A stretch of DNA of 64,000 bases from Pseudomonadota bacterium (GTDB lineage: Bacteria; Pseudomonadota; Alphaproteobacteria; Rhodobacterales; Rhodobacteraceae), in NCBI GenBank assembly GCA_038533575.1, contig JBCAYL010000002.1:372001-436000 (forward strand), read 5' to 3'. A model generated the notes under the pieces. The model was not told the origin of the DNA and did no database searches. It saw only the letters and a program-made list of their open reading frames with translations. A program made the position numbers and the translations under genes. This document shows positions 30,592 through 40,432 of this stretch, one piece after another. Within the stretch, counting starts at the first letter, position 1; the number at the start of each line of letters is the position of its first letter.

Positions 30592-30945
30592 ATGGCCCGC
30601 GTCACCGTTGAAGATTGCGTCGATAAAGTCCCGAACCGCTTCGAGCTCGTCATGCTCGCCGCCCACCGTGCGCGGGAAATCAGCTCTGGCGCGCCGCTGA
30701 CGCTGGACCGTGACAACGACAAGAACCCGGTCGTGTCGCTGCGCGAGATCGCGGAGGAGACCCAATCCGCCGAAGAGCTCCGCGAACGCCTGATCGAGTC
30801 CAACCAGACCCAGATCGAGATCGACGAGCCCGAGGACGACAGCATGTCGCTCCTCATGGGTGCCGAGCAGGACAAGCCTGCCGACGATGACCTCAACGAC
30901 GAGAAGCTCCTGCGCGCGCTGATGGAAGCGCAAGGCCAGAAGTAA
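30592..30945 (+). CDS. rpoZ: RNA polymerase omega subunit
   Basis: Omega (117 aa) aids RNA polymerase assembly and forms part of the ppGpp site. It begins [30 protein letters not shown], the usual conserved core, and continues with an acidic tail as in alphaproteobacteria. It lies 7 nt before the ppGpp synthetase gene, the common rpoZ-rsh pairing. Confidence 0.95.
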   Translation: MARVTVEDCVDKVPNRFELVMLAAHRAREISSGAPLTLDRDNDKNPVVSLREIAEETQSAEELRERLIESNQTQIEIDEPEDDSMSLLMGAEQDKPADDDLNDEKLLRALMEAQGQK

Positions 30946-30952
30946 GAGCGCC

Positions 30953-33112
30953 ATGGCGCTGGACCTCGCCGGGCCCGAGGCCCTTCTCGACCGCGTCCAC
31001 GCCTACAACCCCCGCGCCGACGGGGCGCTCATCGCGAAGGCCTATGCCTTTGGCAAGGAGATGCACGAGGGGCAGATGCGCCGCTCGGGCGAGCCCTATT
31101 TCACGCATCCCGTGGCGGTGGCCGAGATCCTCGCCGAGCAGAAGCTCGACGACACGACCATCGTCACGGCGCTCCTCCATGACACCGTCGAAGACACCCG
31201 GGCGAGCTACACGCAGGTGGCCGAGCAATTCGGCACCGGGATCGCTGAGCTCGTCGACGGTGTCACCAAGCTGACCCAGCTGCAGCTCTCCTCTACGGAA
31301 ACGAAGCAGGCGGAGAATTTCCGCAAGCTCTTCATGGCGACTTCCCGAGATATCCGCGTGGTGCTCGTGAAGCTCGCCGACCGTCTCCACAACATGCGCA
31401 CCATGAAGTCCATGCCGCCCGAGAAGCAGCAGCAGAAGGCGCGGGAGACGATGGATATCTACGCGCCGCTCGCGGGCCGGATGGGCATGCAGTCCATGCG
31501 CGAGGAGCTCGAGGATCTCTCCTTCATCGTGCTCAACCCCGACGGACGCCATTCCATCATCCGCCGCTTCATCTCGCTCCAGAAAGAGACAGGCGACGTG
31601 ATGACGAAGATCATCGCCGACATCCGCGCGGAGATGCAGAAGGAGGGGATCGAAGCCGAGGTCGCGGGGCGCGCGAAAAAGCCCTATTCGATCTGGCGCA
31701 AGATGCAGACCAAGCAGCTCAGCTTCTCGCGCCTTTCCGACATCTACGGCTTCCGCGTCATCGTGCGGTCCGAGGCCGATTGCTACCGTGCGCTGGGCGC
31801 CATCCACCAGCGTTGGCGCGCGGTGCCCGGTCGCTTCAAGGATTACATCTCCCAACCGAAGACGAACGGCTACCGGTCGGTGCACACCACCGTTTCAGGC
31901 CGCAATGGCCGGAAGGTGGAGGTGCAGATCCGCACGCAGGAGATGCACGAAGTGGCCGAGTCGGGTGTGGCGGCGACGTGGTCTTACCGGGACGGCGAGC
32001 GCGTGGAAAACCGCTTTGCCGTGGACCCCACCCAGTGGATGGAGCGCATCTCCGAGCATTTCGATGTGGACGCCGATGACGAAGATTTCCTCGAAGCGGT
32101 CAAGCTCGAAATGTACTCCGACCAGGTCTTCGCCTTCACGCCCAAGGGCGACGTGATCCGCCTTCCCAAGGGCGCCACACCGCTCGATTTCGCCTACGCG
32201 GTCCACACTCGCATCGGCAACCAGACAGTGTCGGCCAAGGTCGACGGAATCCGTGTCCCGCTCTGGACCCGGCTCAGGAACGGGCAGAGCGTGGAGATCA
32301 TCACCGCCGAAGGCCAGCGCCCGCAGGCCACCTGGATCGACATCGCCTCCACCGGTCGCGCCAAATCCGCCATCCGCCGGTCACTGCGCGAGGAGGACCG
32401 GCAGCGCTTCATCAAGCTCGGCCGCGAACTTACCCGCACGAGCTTCGAGGCCGTGGGCCGCTCGGCCACGCTCAAGGCCCTGCGCACGGCGGCCAAATCG
32501 CTCGGCATCGAAAGCGCCGACGAGATGCTTGCCCGCGTGGGCGCCTCCGAGCTCGCCTCCCGCGAGGTGGTGCAGGCGGTCTATCCCGATCTCGCGCCCA
32601 AGCCCCGCGCCGAGATCGATCCCAAGCGCGCCGTCCTCGGCCTCGATGCCGACCAGAGCTTCCATCGCGCGCCCTGCTGCCAGCCCGTCCCGGGCGAGCG
32701 CATCGTGGGCATCACCTACCGCGGCAAGGGCGTGGTCGTGCATGCGATCGACTGCGAAAACATGCAGCTCTACGAGGACGAACCGGAGCGCTGGGTAGAC
32801 CTCCGCTGGCAGGAAGGGCGGCACGGGGTTTCCAACACGGTGAGCGTCGAGGTCACCATCTCCAACGATGCCGGCGTCCTCGGCCGCATTTGCACGCTCA
32901 TCGGCGAGCAGAACGCCAATATCAGCGACCTGACGTTTCTCGATAAGAAACCAGATTTTTATCGTCTCGTGATCGATATCGACCTACGTGATCAGGTGCA
33001 TTTGCATACGGTCATGACCGTGCTCGAGGCGGACGCCAACGTTGCCGAGGTTGCCCGATATCGGAACCCGGCCCGCTTGACCTCCGGAGCCGATAGGGCA
33101 CAAGCGTCCTGA
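30953..33112 (+). CDS. rsh: Bifunctional (p)ppGpp synthetase/hydrolase
   Basis: RelA/SpoT homologue (719 aa) that makes and degrades the stringent-response alarmone. The HD hydrolase domain (YFTHPVAVAEIL, LLHDTVEDT) is at residues about 45-150. The synthetase domain (DIYGFRVIV, GRFKDYISQPKTNGYRSVHT) is at about 240-350. TGS (about 385-445) and a C-terminal ACT domain (NISDLTFLDKK) follow. With both catalytic domains intact it should be the single long Rsh typical of alphaproteobacteria. Confidence 0.96.
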   Translation: MALDLAGPEALLDRVHAYNPRADGALIAKAYAFGKEMHEGQMRRSGEPYFTHPVAVAEILAEQKLDDTTIVTALLHDTVEDTRASYTQVAEQFGTGIAELVDGVTKLTQLQLSSTETKQAENFRKLFMATSRDIRVVLVKLADRLHNMRTMKSMPPEKQQQKARETMDIYAPLAGRMGMQSMREELEDLSFIVLNPDGRHSIIRRFISLQKETGDVMTKIIADIRAEMQKEGIEAEVAGRAKKPYSIWRKMQTKQLSFSRLSDIYGFRVIVRSEADCYRALGAIHQRWRAVPGRFKDYISQPKTNGYRSVHTTVSGRNGRKVEVQIRTQEMHEVAESGVAATWSYRDGERVENRFAVDPTQWMERISEHFDVDADDEDFLEAVKLEMYSDQVFAFTPKGDVIRLPKGATPLDFAYAVHTRIGNQTVSAKVDGIRVPLWTRLRNGQSVEIITAEGQRPQATWIDIASTGRAKSAIRRSLREEDRQRFIKLGRELTRTSFEAVGRSATLKALRTAAKSLGIESADEMLARVGASELASREVVQAVYPDLAPKPRAEIDPKRAVLGLDADQSFHRAPCCQPVPGERIVGITYRGKGVVVHAIDCENMQLYEDEPERWVDLRWQEGRHGVSNTVSVEVTISNDAGVLGRICTLIGEQNANISDLTFLDKKPDFYRLVIDIDLRDQVHLHTVMTVLEADANVAEVARYRNPARLTSGADRAQAS

Positions 33113-33131
33113 CGTAGGAGGGGAGGACCTT

Positions 33132-33803
33132 TTGGTCTTCAAAAGACGCGACAAGCTCAGCTTTTGGCGCCGGGTGAAGGATTTCCTTTATCCGAAGGGC
33201 GGCTGGATGCGCGCCTTTGAATACGTGAAGCTCCGCCTGCGACGCCTGCCGGACCCGCCAGAGAAGATCGCGCGCGGCATCTGGGCCGGGGTCTTCACCG
33301 CCTTCACACCGTTCTACGGCCTCCACTTCATCTTTTCGGTGATGCTGGCCTATGCCATGCGCGCCAATATCATCGCTGCGCTCCTCGCGACCTTCTTCGG
33401 CAATCCGCTGACCTACGTCCCCATCGGGGTCATCGCGCTCCAGACCGGTTACTTCATGCTGGGCATCCGCCCGCGCGAGGACATCGACCGCTCTCTCGGA
33501 GGACAGTTCTCCGATGCCTTTGGCGACCTCTGGCACAATTTCATGGCGCTCTTCACGAGCGAGATCGCGCGTTGGGACGGGCTCCTGAAATTCTGGGACG
33601 ACGTCTTCTTTCCCTATCTCGTCGGCGGGATCGTCCCGGGCGTGGTCTGCGCCACGGTCTGCTACTATCTCTCTGTGCCGGTGATCCGCGCCTACCAGAA
33701 CCGGCGCAAGGGCATGATGCGCGCCAAGCTTGCCGAGATCAAAGAGAAGGCCAAATCCAAGGCCGTACACAAGAAGCTGAAAGACCAGGAAGGCTCGGGA
33801 TGA
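33132..33803 (+). CDS. DUF2062 membrane protein
   Basis: A 223-aa protein with a TTG start supported by GGAGGGGAGG about 7 nt upstream. The N-terminus is basic (MVFKRRDKLSFWRRVKDFLYPKGGW). The DUF2062 core follows with membrane segments GIWAGVFTAFTPFYGLHFIF and ATFFGNPLTYVPIGVIAL. A lysine-rich helical tail ends it. Function unknown. The stop overlaps pdxJ (ATGA). Confidence 0.86.
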   Translation: MVFKRRDKLSFWRRVKDFLYPKGGWMRAFEYVKLRLRRLPDPPEKIARGIWAGVFTAFTPFYGLHFIFSVMLAYAMRANIIAALLATFFGNPLTYVPIGVIALQTGYFMLGIRPREDIDRSLGGQFSDAFGDLWHNFMALFTSEIARWDGLLKFWDDVFFPYLVGGIVPGVVCATVCYYLSVPVIRAYQNRRKGMMRAKLAEIKEKAKSKAVHKKLKDQEGSG

Positions 33804-34561
33804 CGACGCTCCCCTACCAGCGCCTCGGCGTGAACATCGATCACGTGGCCACCGTGCGGAACGCGCGCGGGGGCGACTATCCGGATCCGCTGCGCGCCGC
33901 CAAGATCGCCGAAGAGGCCGGCGCCGACGGCATCACCGCCCATCTGCGCGAAGACCGCCGCCATATCAGCGACGCCGATATCGAGGGGCTCATGGACGTC
34001 CTTTCGGTGCCGCTCAATTTCGAGATGGCCGCCACCGACGAGATGCAGAAGATCGCGCTCCGCCACAAGCCGCACGCCGTCTGCATCGTGCCCGAAAAGC
34101 GCGAGGAGCGGACGACGGAGGGCGGCCTCGAAGTCGCGCGGGAGGAGAACCGCCTCGCGCATTACATCGCGCCTCTCCGCGACGCGGGCTGCCGCGTATC
34201 GATCTTCATCGCAGCCGACATGCGCCAGATCGAGGCCGCGCACCGCATCGGCGCGCAGGTGATCGAGCTCCACACCGGCGCCTATTGCGACGCCATCGCC
34301 GAGGGCGATGACACCACGCGCGACCGGGAATTGAAGGCGCTGACCGAGATGTCCACGTTCGCCCATTCTCTCGGGCTCGAGGTCCATGCCGGGCACGGGC
34401 TGAGCTACGAGAGCGTGAGCCCGATCGCGGCACTGCCCGAGGTACGCGAGCTGAATATCGGGCATTACCTCATTGGAGAGGCGATCTTCCGCGGGCTCAA
34501 GCCCGCCATCCTCGAGATGCGCCGCCTCATGGAGGCTGCCCGCACCGGGGCCGCTGCCTGA
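33800..34561 (+). CDS. pdxJ: Pyridoxine 5'-phosphate synthase
   Basis: TIM-barrel enzyme (253 aa) that joins 3-amino-2-oxopropyl phosphate with deoxyxylulose 5-phosphate. Family signatures are LGVNIDHVATVRNARGG, ADGITAHLREDRRHI, NFEMAATDEM, HAVCIVPEKREERTTEGG and LEVHAGHGLSYESV. ATG overlaps the preceding stop. Confidence 0.96.
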   Translation: MTTLPYQRLGVNIDHVATVRNARGGDYPDPLRAAKIAEEAGADGITAHLREDRRHISDADIEGLMDVLSVPLNFEMAATDEMQKIALRHKPHAVCIVPEKREERTTEGGLEVAREENRLAHYIAPLRDAGCRVSIFIAADMRQIEAAHRIGAQVIELHTGAYCDAIAEGDDTTRDRELKALTEMSTFAHSLGLEVHAGHGLSYESVSPIAALPEVRELNIGHYLIGEAIFRGLKPAILEMRRLMEAARTGAAA

Positions 34562-34564
34562 TCC

Positions 34565-34990
34565 ATGCCGGAGCCCACTGTCAATCTCCTGCGCTATTCG
34601 CTGTGGTTTCTCGGCACGGGCTTCGTGCTGACGCTTTTTGTGATCCTCTTCCAGCAGGCCTTCGGGATCGGGCTCGGCATGGCGTTCATGCCGATCCTGC
34701 CCGCGATCGTGGCGGCCATGGTGGAGGGGTCGAAATACGCCAAGTCGACCCGCACCCCGATCCCCGACCCCTGGAAGGCCGCAGGTGCGATGACGGGCCT
34801 TTCGATCGCGCTGACGGCGCTTCTCATCGTCACAACGGCCCTGCCCACCATGGGCACCGACGCCTTCGATCTCACGGCGCTCGTCATGGTGCTGGGGATC
34901 TATGCGGCGTTCTGGCTCGTCTCCAATCGCCTCTTCCTGAGCATGGGCGCCCGCAATGAATGGGCCAGCCAAGACCGCGGCAGCTCCTGA
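34565..34990 (+). CDS. Small polytopic membrane protein (ABZJ_00895-like)
   Basis: A 141-aa protein with four hydrophobic segments (for example SLWFLGTGFVLTLFVILF at 12-29 and FDLTALVMVLGIYAAFWLVS near 100-119). Layout and size resemble the ABZJ_00895 family of unknown function, but this is a weak match by eye. It starts 3 nt after pdxJ and overlaps the next gene by 31 nt. Confidence 0.7.
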   Translation: MPEPTVNLLRYSLWFLGTGFVLTLFVILFQQAFGIGLGMAFMPILPAIVAAMVEGSKYAKSTRTPIPDPWKAAGAMTGLSIALTALLIVTTALPTMGTDAFDLTALVMVLGIYAAFWLVSNRLFLSMGARNEWASQDRGSS

Positions 34991-36465
34991 CAGGGCGCCT
35001 CGCATATCTCGCAGGCTGGCAGGCGAACCTGCGCTGGGTCCTGCTTTTCGTGGGCCTCGTCCTTGCCGCGTGGGCGCTCTGGCAGCTTGAAGGCCACAGG
35101 CCAGACGCAGAGGTCACCCGCGGCGGCGTGGGCACGACACCGGTCACCGAGTGGCGCGTCGAGGACCCAATCGCCACCGTCGTCGTGGCCCACGGCTTTG
35201 CCGGCTCCCGCCCGCTCATGAATGCCTTTTCCTGGACCCTCGCGGGCGCAGGCTACAACGTCACTGCGTTCGATTTCGAAGGGCACGGGACGAACCCCGT
35301 ACCGATGCAGGGGGACGTGAACGAGATCGAGGGCGTCACCGCGCGCCTCGTGGCCGAAACGCGCGCGGTGATGGATGCGGCGGGCCCCGCGCCCGCGCTG
35401 CTGGGCCATTCCATGGCCACCGACGTCCTCATTCGCGCGGCCGAGGGCCGCGAGACCGGGCCGGTCGTGGCCATCTCGGCTTTCTCGGGCGCCGTCACGC
35501 CCACCCATCCGCCCAACATGCTGCTCATCGCGGGCGAATGGGAGGGCCGCCTGATCGACTTCGGTCGCGAGGCGATCCAGCAGGTCGATGCCGAGGCCAC
35601 AGAGGGCGAGGTCGTCGGAGGGCGCATGGCCCTCATCGCCCCGAACGTGGAGCATGTGGGCATTCTCTTCGCCCCGTTCACGCTGCGCGAGACGCTCGAC
35701 TGGCTCGATGACTTCTACGGCGTGGCGCGCCCAGCACCCGCGCTCGCCACCATCGGCTATCCCGTGCTCGTGCTGCTGGGGGCACTGATGGTGCTCTGGC
35801 GCCCCATCACCACGCTCTTACCGGCAGGCCCCGCTGACCGTGAGGCGGCGGCAGCCGTGCCCCGCAAGGCGCTCCTCTGGTGCGCGGTCTTCCAGCTCTT
35901 CACGCCCATCGCCGTCTACTGGATCGAGCTCGGTGTGCTGCCCGTCCTCGTCGCCGATTACCTCGCGCTGCACTTGGGCTTTGCGGGCCTCATGCAGCTC
36001 CTGATCCTGCGCCATTTCGGCGTCCGCTTCGGCCGCCTTGCCTACCTCCCGGCCGCTTCTCTCCTCGCCTGGGGGCTCGGCGTCTTCGGGCTCGCCATCG
36101 ACACGTATCTGGCCAACTTCCACCCCAACGCCGAGCGCGCGCTCATCCTCGCGGCCCTCGCGCTGGGCGCGGTGCCCTACATGGTCGCCGATGCCGTGGC
36201 CACCCAGGGCGGGCGCGGCAAGCTTTGGCACCGCCTCATTCTGCGCACGGCCTTCTTCGCCTCTCTCGGTCTGGCCATCGCGCTCGATTTCGAGCGGCTC
36301 TTCTTCCTCTTTCTGATCGCGCCGGTGATCCTGCTCTTCTTCCTCATATTCGGGATGATGGGCCGCTGGACCGCCGATCGCGCGGGCCCGCTCGCTCCGG
36401 GCGTGGCGCTGGGGCTCATCCTCGCCTGGTCGCTCGGCGTCACCTTCCCTCTCTTCGAAGCCTGA
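34960..36465 (+). CDS. Membrane-anchored alpha/beta hydrolase with polytopic C-terminal half
   Basis: A 501-aa protein in two parts. After one N-terminal helix ([16 protein letters not shown]) comes an alpha/beta hydrolase domain ([21 protein letters not shown], nucleophile elbow [11 protein letters not shown]; late His candidate in [11 protein letters not shown]) to about residue 250. The second half has about eight membrane helices and no enzyme motif. I know no named family for the whole; an esterase/lipase acting at the membrane is inference. The ATG at 34960 overlaps the upstream gene; a later start would lose the first helix. Confidence 0.78.
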   Translation: MGQPRPRQLLTGRLAYLAGWQANLRWVLLFVGLVLAAWALWQLEGHRPDAEVTRGGVGTTPVTEWRVEDPIATVVVAHGFAGSRPLMNAFSWTLAGAGYNVTAFDFEGHGTNPVPMQGDVNEIEGVTARLVAETRAVMDAAGPAPALLGHSMATDVLIRAAEGRETGPVVAISAFSGAVTPTHPPNMLLIAGEWEGRLIDFGREAIQQVDAEATEGEVVGGRMALIAPNVEHVGILFAPFTLRETLDWLDDFYGVARPAPALATIGYPVLVLLGALMVLWRPITTLLPAGPADREAAAAVPRKALLWCAVFQLFTPIAVYWIELGVLPVLVADYLALHLGFAGLMQLLILRHFGVRFGRLAYLPAASLLAWGLGVFGLAIDTYLANFHPNAERALILAALALGAVPYMVADAVATQGGRGKLWHRLILRTAFFASLGLAIALDFERLFFLFLIAPVILLFFLIFGMMGRWTADRAGPLAPGVALGLILAWSLGVTFPLFEA

Positions 36466-36479
36466 CCCATAGTCGCGGC

Positions 36480-36923
36480 ATGATTCTGGGCATCGGCACC
36501 GACCTCGCCAATATCGAGCGCATCGAGCGCACGCTGGCGCGCTTCGGCGACCGCTTCCGCAACCGTGTCTTCACCGATATCGAGCAGGCCAAGGCCGAGC
36601 GGCGCGCCGATACGCCGGGCACCTACGCCAAGCGCTGGGCAGCCAAGGAGGCGTGTTCCAAGGCGCTGGGCACGGGGCTGCGCATGGGCATCGCCTGGAA
36701 GGACATGGCCGTCACCAACCTGCGCTCGGGCCAGCCCGTCATGCACGTCACCGGCTGGGCCGCCGCGCGCCTCGACGAGATGACGCCCGAGGGTCACGAG
36801 GCCATCATCCACGTCACGCTCACCGATGATCACCCCTGGGCGCAGGCCTTCGTTCTCATTGAAGCACGCCCCCTCGGAGCGGCCCCGCGTCCGCTTGACT
36901 TGGTGCCGCGCAAACCCCAGTAG
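36480..36923 (+). CDS. acpS: Holo-[acyl-carrier-protein] synthase
   Basis: Transfers 4'-phosphopantetheine from CoA to apo-ACP (147 aa; somewhat longer than the usual 120-140). Signatures are [15 protein letters not shown] and [18 protein letters not shown], giving the metal-binding Asp8 and the Glu of WAAKEA. ATG lies 14 nt after the preceding stop. It is followed by lepB, the frequent acpS-lepB-rnc-era order. Confidence 0.94.
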   Translation: MILGIGTDLANIERIERTLARFGDRFRNRVFTDIEQAKAERRADTPGTYAKRWAAKEACSKALGTGLRMGIAWKDMAVTNLRSGQPVMHVTGWAAARLDEMTPEGHEAIIHVTLTDDHPWAQAFVLIEARPLGAAPRPLDLVPRKPQ

Positions 36924-36952
36924 AGCGCACGCATCACGAGGAGAGCCGCGCG

Positions 36953-37792
36953 ATGGCCGAGGCCGCCAAGGAAAAGCAGAATCCGATTATCGAGACGGTC
37001 AAGACGATCGTCTACGCGCTGCTCATCGCGGGTATCTTTCGGACGTTCTTTTTCCAGCCGTTCTGGATCCCCTCGGGCTCCATGAAGGACACGTTGCTCA
37101 TCGGGGATTTCCTCTTCGTCAACAAGATGGCCTACGGCTACAGCTACGCCTCCTGCCCCACCATCATCATCCCCCAGCTCGGGATCGACGTGGACGCCGA
37201 AGACTTCTGCGGCGTCTTCAAGGGCTCCGAAAACCGCCTCTTCGGCGGCGCGCCCGAGCGTGGCGACGTGGTGGTCTTTCGCCACCCCGTCACGGGCCGC
37301 GATTTCATTAAGCGCCTGATCGGTCTGCCCGGCGACGAGGTGCAGCTGCGCGACGGCATGCTCTTTCTGAACGGCACGGCGGTGGAGCGCGTGGAAGCCG
37401 CGCCCTTTATCGAGACTTTCGCGCCCCAAGGCCCCCAGGGGCAGACGCCCTTCTGCGCCAATGGCGCCGTGGGCGAGGGCGGGGAATGCATCAAGGAGGC
37501 CGTCCGCGAGACGCTCCCCGGCGGCGCCAGCTACCGGGTGCTCAATATCGGCGCGCGCGCGGCCGACAACACCCCCGTCTACACCGTGCGCCCCGGTCAC
37601 TTCTTCTTCCTCGGGGACAACCGCGACAATTCCACCGACAGCCGCTTTGCCCAGGCCGTGGGCGGGGTGGGCCAGGTCCCGCTGGAGGATATCGTGGGCC
37701 GCGCGGACCGGATCATGTTCTCCTCGGCGGGCCGCTCCATCCTGTTCTTCTGGACGTGGCGGAGCGACCGGTACTTCAAGGCAATCGAGTGA
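36953..37792 (+). CDS. lepB: Signal peptidase I
   Basis: Removes Sec signal peptides (279 aa). One N-terminal helix ([18 protein letters not shown]) precedes the catalytic serine ([17 protein letters not shown]) and general-base lysine ([14 protein letters not shown]). Box E is [15 protein letters not shown] Cys pair lies in the inserted loop ([19 protein letters not shown]), as in other alphaproteobacterial LepB. RBS AGGAGAG precedes ATG; the end overlaps rnc. Confidence 0.95.
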   Translation: MAEAAKEKQNPIIETVKTIVYALLIAGIFRTFFFQPFWIPSGSMKDTLLIGDFLFVNKMAYGYSYASCPTIIIPQLGIDVDAEDFCGVFKGSENRLFGGAPERGDVVVFRHPVTGRDFIKRLIGLPGDEVQLRDGMLFLNGTAVERVEAAPFIETFAPQGPQGQTPFCANGAVGEGGECIKEAVRETLPGGASYRVLNIGARAADNTPVYTVRPGHFFFLGDNRDNSTDSRFAQAVGGVGQVPLEDIVGRADRIMFSSAGRSILFFWTWRSDRYFKAIE

Positions 37793-38469
37793 AGCTCTCC
37801 GCCGAGGTCCGCGCCTTCGAGGACCGCATCGGTCATGCCTTCGCACGGCCCGAGCTTCTGGTGACCGCGCTCACCCATGCCTCGCTCAGCTCCGAGACCC
37901 GCTCGGACAATGAACGCCTCGAATTCCTCGGGGATCGCGTGCTCGGCCTTGTGATGGCAGAGGCGCTGCTCGACGCCGATGGCGCGGCCTCCGAGGGACA
38001 GCTCGCCCCGCGCTACAACGCCCTCGTCAGGAAGGAGACCTGCGCAGAGGTGGCCCGCGCATGCGGGCTGGGCGAAGTGCTCAAGCTGGGCCGTTCCGAG
38101 ATGCTGTCCGGCGGGCGCAAGAAGGATGCGCTCCTGGGGGACGGGATGGAGGCGGTGATCGCCGCCGTCTATCGCGACGGCGGGATGGATGCCGCGCAGG
38201 CGCTCGTGCTGCGGCTCTGGGGAGATCGCATCACCGAGGTCGAAACCGACGCCCGGGATGCCAAGACCACGCTGCAGGAATGGGCGCAGGCCCGGAAGAT
38301 GCCGCCGCCGGCCTATACCGAGCTCGCCCGCTCGGGCCCCGATCACGCGCCGGAATTCACCATCGAGGCGCGGCTCGAAGACGGCACGACCGCCAAGGCC
38401 AAGGCAGGCAACAAGCGCCAGGCAGAGCAGGCCGCCGCCCGGGCGCTTCTCGAGAAGGTCGGGGCGTGA
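37789..38469 (+). CDS. rnc: Ribonuclease III
   Basis: Double-stranded RNA endonuclease (226 aa) for rRNA and mRNA processing. The signature [15 protein letters not shown] and the Asp/Glu pair in [14 protein letters not shown] are present. The C-terminal dsRNA-binding domain runs from about 155 ([29 protein letters not shown]). GTG start overlaps lepB (GTGA). Confidence 0.95.
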   Translation: MKLSAEVRAFEDRIGHAFARPELLVTALTHASLSSETRSDNERLEFLGDRVLGLVMAEALLDADGAASEGQLAPRYNALVRKETCAEVARACGLGEVLKLGRSEMLSGGRKKDALLGDGMEAVIAAVYRDGGMDAAQALVLRLWGDRITEVETDARDAKTTLQEWAQARKMPPPAYTELARSGPDHAPEFTIEARLEDGTTAKAKAGNKRQAEQAAARALLEKVGA

Positions 38470-38960
38470 AGCTCCGGCTGGAGACGCGGGACGACATCGC
38501 AGCCATCCGCGAGCTTACCTATGCCGCTTTCGCCACGACGGCCTGGTCCGACGGGACCGAGGGCGCGATCCCGGAAAAGCTGCGCGCCGCCGGCGACCTC
38601 GCCCTCTCCCTCGTGGCGGAGATCGACGGCGTGCTGGTGGGCCAGGTCTGCGTTTCGCCGGCCCGCGTGGGCGGCGCTGCCGGCTGGTACGGGATCGGGC
38701 CCATCGCCGTCCTCCCCGACCACCACAGGCAGGGCATCGGAAGCGCGCTCATGCACGGGGCCACCGGCTGGGCACTGGGCCAGGGAGCTGCGGGCCTCGT
38801 GCTCACCGGGAGCGATGCATATTATCCCCGCTTCGGCTTCGAGAGCGGCTTCGTGAGCTACCTCGAGACGCCCCCGCAATATTGCCTGCGCCTCGTCCTC
38901 CACGGCCCGCCCGCCACCGGTGAGATCACCTTCGCCCCCGCACTCCAAGAGGCAGGCTGA
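38466..38960 (+). CDS. GNAT N-acetyltransferase (YhbS-like)
   Basis: A 164-aa GNAT protein. The acetyl-CoA loop is in [20 protein letters not shown], and the C-terminal [13 protein letters not shown] fits the YhbS group. GTG overlaps the rnc stop. Substrate unknown. The gap after it, before era, holds an inverted-repeat element. Confidence 0.84.
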   Translation: MKLRLETRDDIAAIRELTYAAFATTAWSDGTEGAIPEKLRAAGDLALSLVAEIDGVLVGQVCVSPARVGGAAGWYGIGPIAVLPDHHRQGIGSALMHGATGWALGQGAAGLVLTGSDAYYPRFGFESGFVSYLETPPQYCLRLVLHGPPATGEITFAPALQEAG

Positions 38961-38979
38961 GGCGCGGGCTGCCCCTGCG

Positions 38980-39115
38980 GATGCCTCCGGCGGAGGTACG
39001 GGGCACAAAGAAGCTTGGGGCCTGTCCCGCCTCTGGCATCGCATCTCCGGCAGCTTGGCACGTCGCCCTGTTTCTTTGTGCTGCGTACCTCGGGGGTGTG
39101 GGGGCTGGCCCCCAC
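38980..39115. repeat. Long inverted repeat plus hairpin in the rnc-era spacer
   Basis: Arms of about 20 bp at 38993-39012 and 39072-39091 (GAGGTACGGGGCACAAAGAA against TTCTTTGTGCTGCGTACCTC, two mismatches) enclose 59 nt. The left arm is preceded by TGCCTCCGGCGGAGG, a sequence type that recurs between genes in Rhodobacteraceae. A further hairpin GTGGGGGC-TG-GCCCCCAC is at 39098-39115. No gene is seen; function unknown. Confidence 0.7.
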
Positions 39116-39191
39116 GAACGGGCCCACGCGCGCGATTGAAAGCGGCAGGGCGCTGGGGTAAGAGCGCGGGTCTATTTGAAACGGGACCGGC

Positions 39192-40106
39192 ATGACCGAG
39201 ACAGAGAACACGCGCGCGGGCTTCGTGGCCCTCATCGGGGAGCCCAATGCCGGTAAGTCCACGCTGCTCAACTGGATGGTGGGCGCCAAGGTCTCAATCG
39301 TCACCCACAAGGTGCAGACGACGCGGACGCGGATCCGTGGCGTGGCGCTCGAAGGATCGAGCCAGATCGTCTTCGTGGACACGCCCGGCATCTTCAAGCC
39401 GCGCCGCAGGCTCGATCGCGCCATGGTCACCGCCGCCTGGGGCGGGATGGCCGATGCCGATGTCACCGTGCTCCTCGTCGAGGCCCATCGCGGGCTGACA
39501 CCCGGCGTTCGCCAGATCGTCGAGGCACTCGAGGACCGGCCCGGGCGCCTTGTGCTGGCCATCAACAAGATCGACCGGGTGGAAGCGCCGAAGCTCCTGG
39601 CGCTCGCGGAGGAGCTCAACGCGCTCCGGACCTTCGAAGAGACCTTCATGATCTCCGCCGAGCGCGGCCATGGCTGCGCCGATCTCAAGGCCTGGCTCGC
39701 GCGCGAGGTGCCCAAGGGCCCCTGGCTCTACCCGGAGGATCAGATCGCCGATCTCCCGCTCCGCATGATCGCCGCGGAGATGACCCGCGAGAAGCTCACG
39801 CTGCGCCTCCACCAGGAGCTCCCTTACCAGCTCACCGTGGAAACCGAGGCTTGGGAGGAGCGCGAGGACGGTACCGCCCGCATTGACCAGGTCATTTACG
39901 TCATGCGGGACGGCCACAAGGGGATCGTGCTCGGCAAGAAGGGCGAGACGGTGAAGGCGATCAGCCAGGCGGCGCGGGGCGAGCTTGAGGAATTCCTCGG
40001 CCGCAAGGTCCACCTCTTCGTGCAGGTGAAGGTCCGGCCCGGCTGGCTCGAGGAGCGCGCGCGCTACGCCGAGATGGGCCTCGAGTTCCGCGATGGGGAC
40101 GCGTGA
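39192..40106 (+). CDS. era: GTPase Era
   Basis: Ribosome-assembly GTPase (304 aa) acting on 16S rRNA. G1 GEPNAGKST, G3 DTPG and G4 NKID are in order. The C-terminal KH domain includes IVLGKKGETVKAISQAAR. The upstream spacer keeps it apart from rnc, while its stop overlaps the DUF1491 gene. Confidence 0.96.
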   Translation: MTETENTRAGFVALIGEPNAGKSTLLNWMVGAKVSIVTHKVQTTRTRIRGVALEGSSQIVFVDTPGIFKPRRRLDRAMVTAAWGGMADADVTVLLVEAHRGLTPGVRQIVEALEDRPGRLVLAINKIDRVEAPKLLALAEELNALRTFEETFMISAERGHGCADLKAWLAREVPKGPWLYPEDQIADLPLRMIAAEMTREKLTLRLHQELPYQLTVETEAWEEREDGTARIDQVIYVMRDGHKGIVLGKKGETVKAISQAARGELEEFLGRKVHLFVQVKVRPGWLEERARYAEMGLEFRDGDA

Positions 40107-40432
40107 GGCTCGCCGCCGACATCTGGGTCGCGGCCTATCTGCAGCGGCTGCGCCTGAGCGACATTGCGGCCTTCGTCGTCCAGAAGGGCGACGCGACCGC
40201 GGGGGCCGTGCTCGTGAAGCAATCCACCCTCGATGGCGCGGCCACCTGCTACCAGCGCACGTTCGACCTGATGACGGGAGAACGCCGCTGGATGGAACTC
40301 GCGCGCGGCGCGGAGGCCGAGGTGGACGCGGCCATCGCGGGCCAGCGGCGCTACGACCCCGATCTCTGGGTGATCGAGGTCGAGGATCGCGCGGGCCGGC
40401 ACCTCCTCGACGAACCGGGGCTCTCGGAATGA
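40103..40432 (+). CDS. DUF1491 family protein
   Basis: A 109-aa soluble protein (GTG start in GTGA overlap with era). The sequence RLAADIWVAAYLQRLRL, GAVLVKQSTLDG and RRYDPDLWVIEVED fits DUF1491, found in alphaproteobacteria commonly between era and recO. No function is known. Coupled to recO by overlap. Confidence 0.88.
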   Translation: MRLAADIWVAAYLQRLRLSDIAAFVVQKGDATAGAVLVKQSTLDGAATCYQRTFDLMTGERRWMELARGAEAEVDAAIAGQRRYDPDLWVIEVEDRAGRHLLDEPGLSE

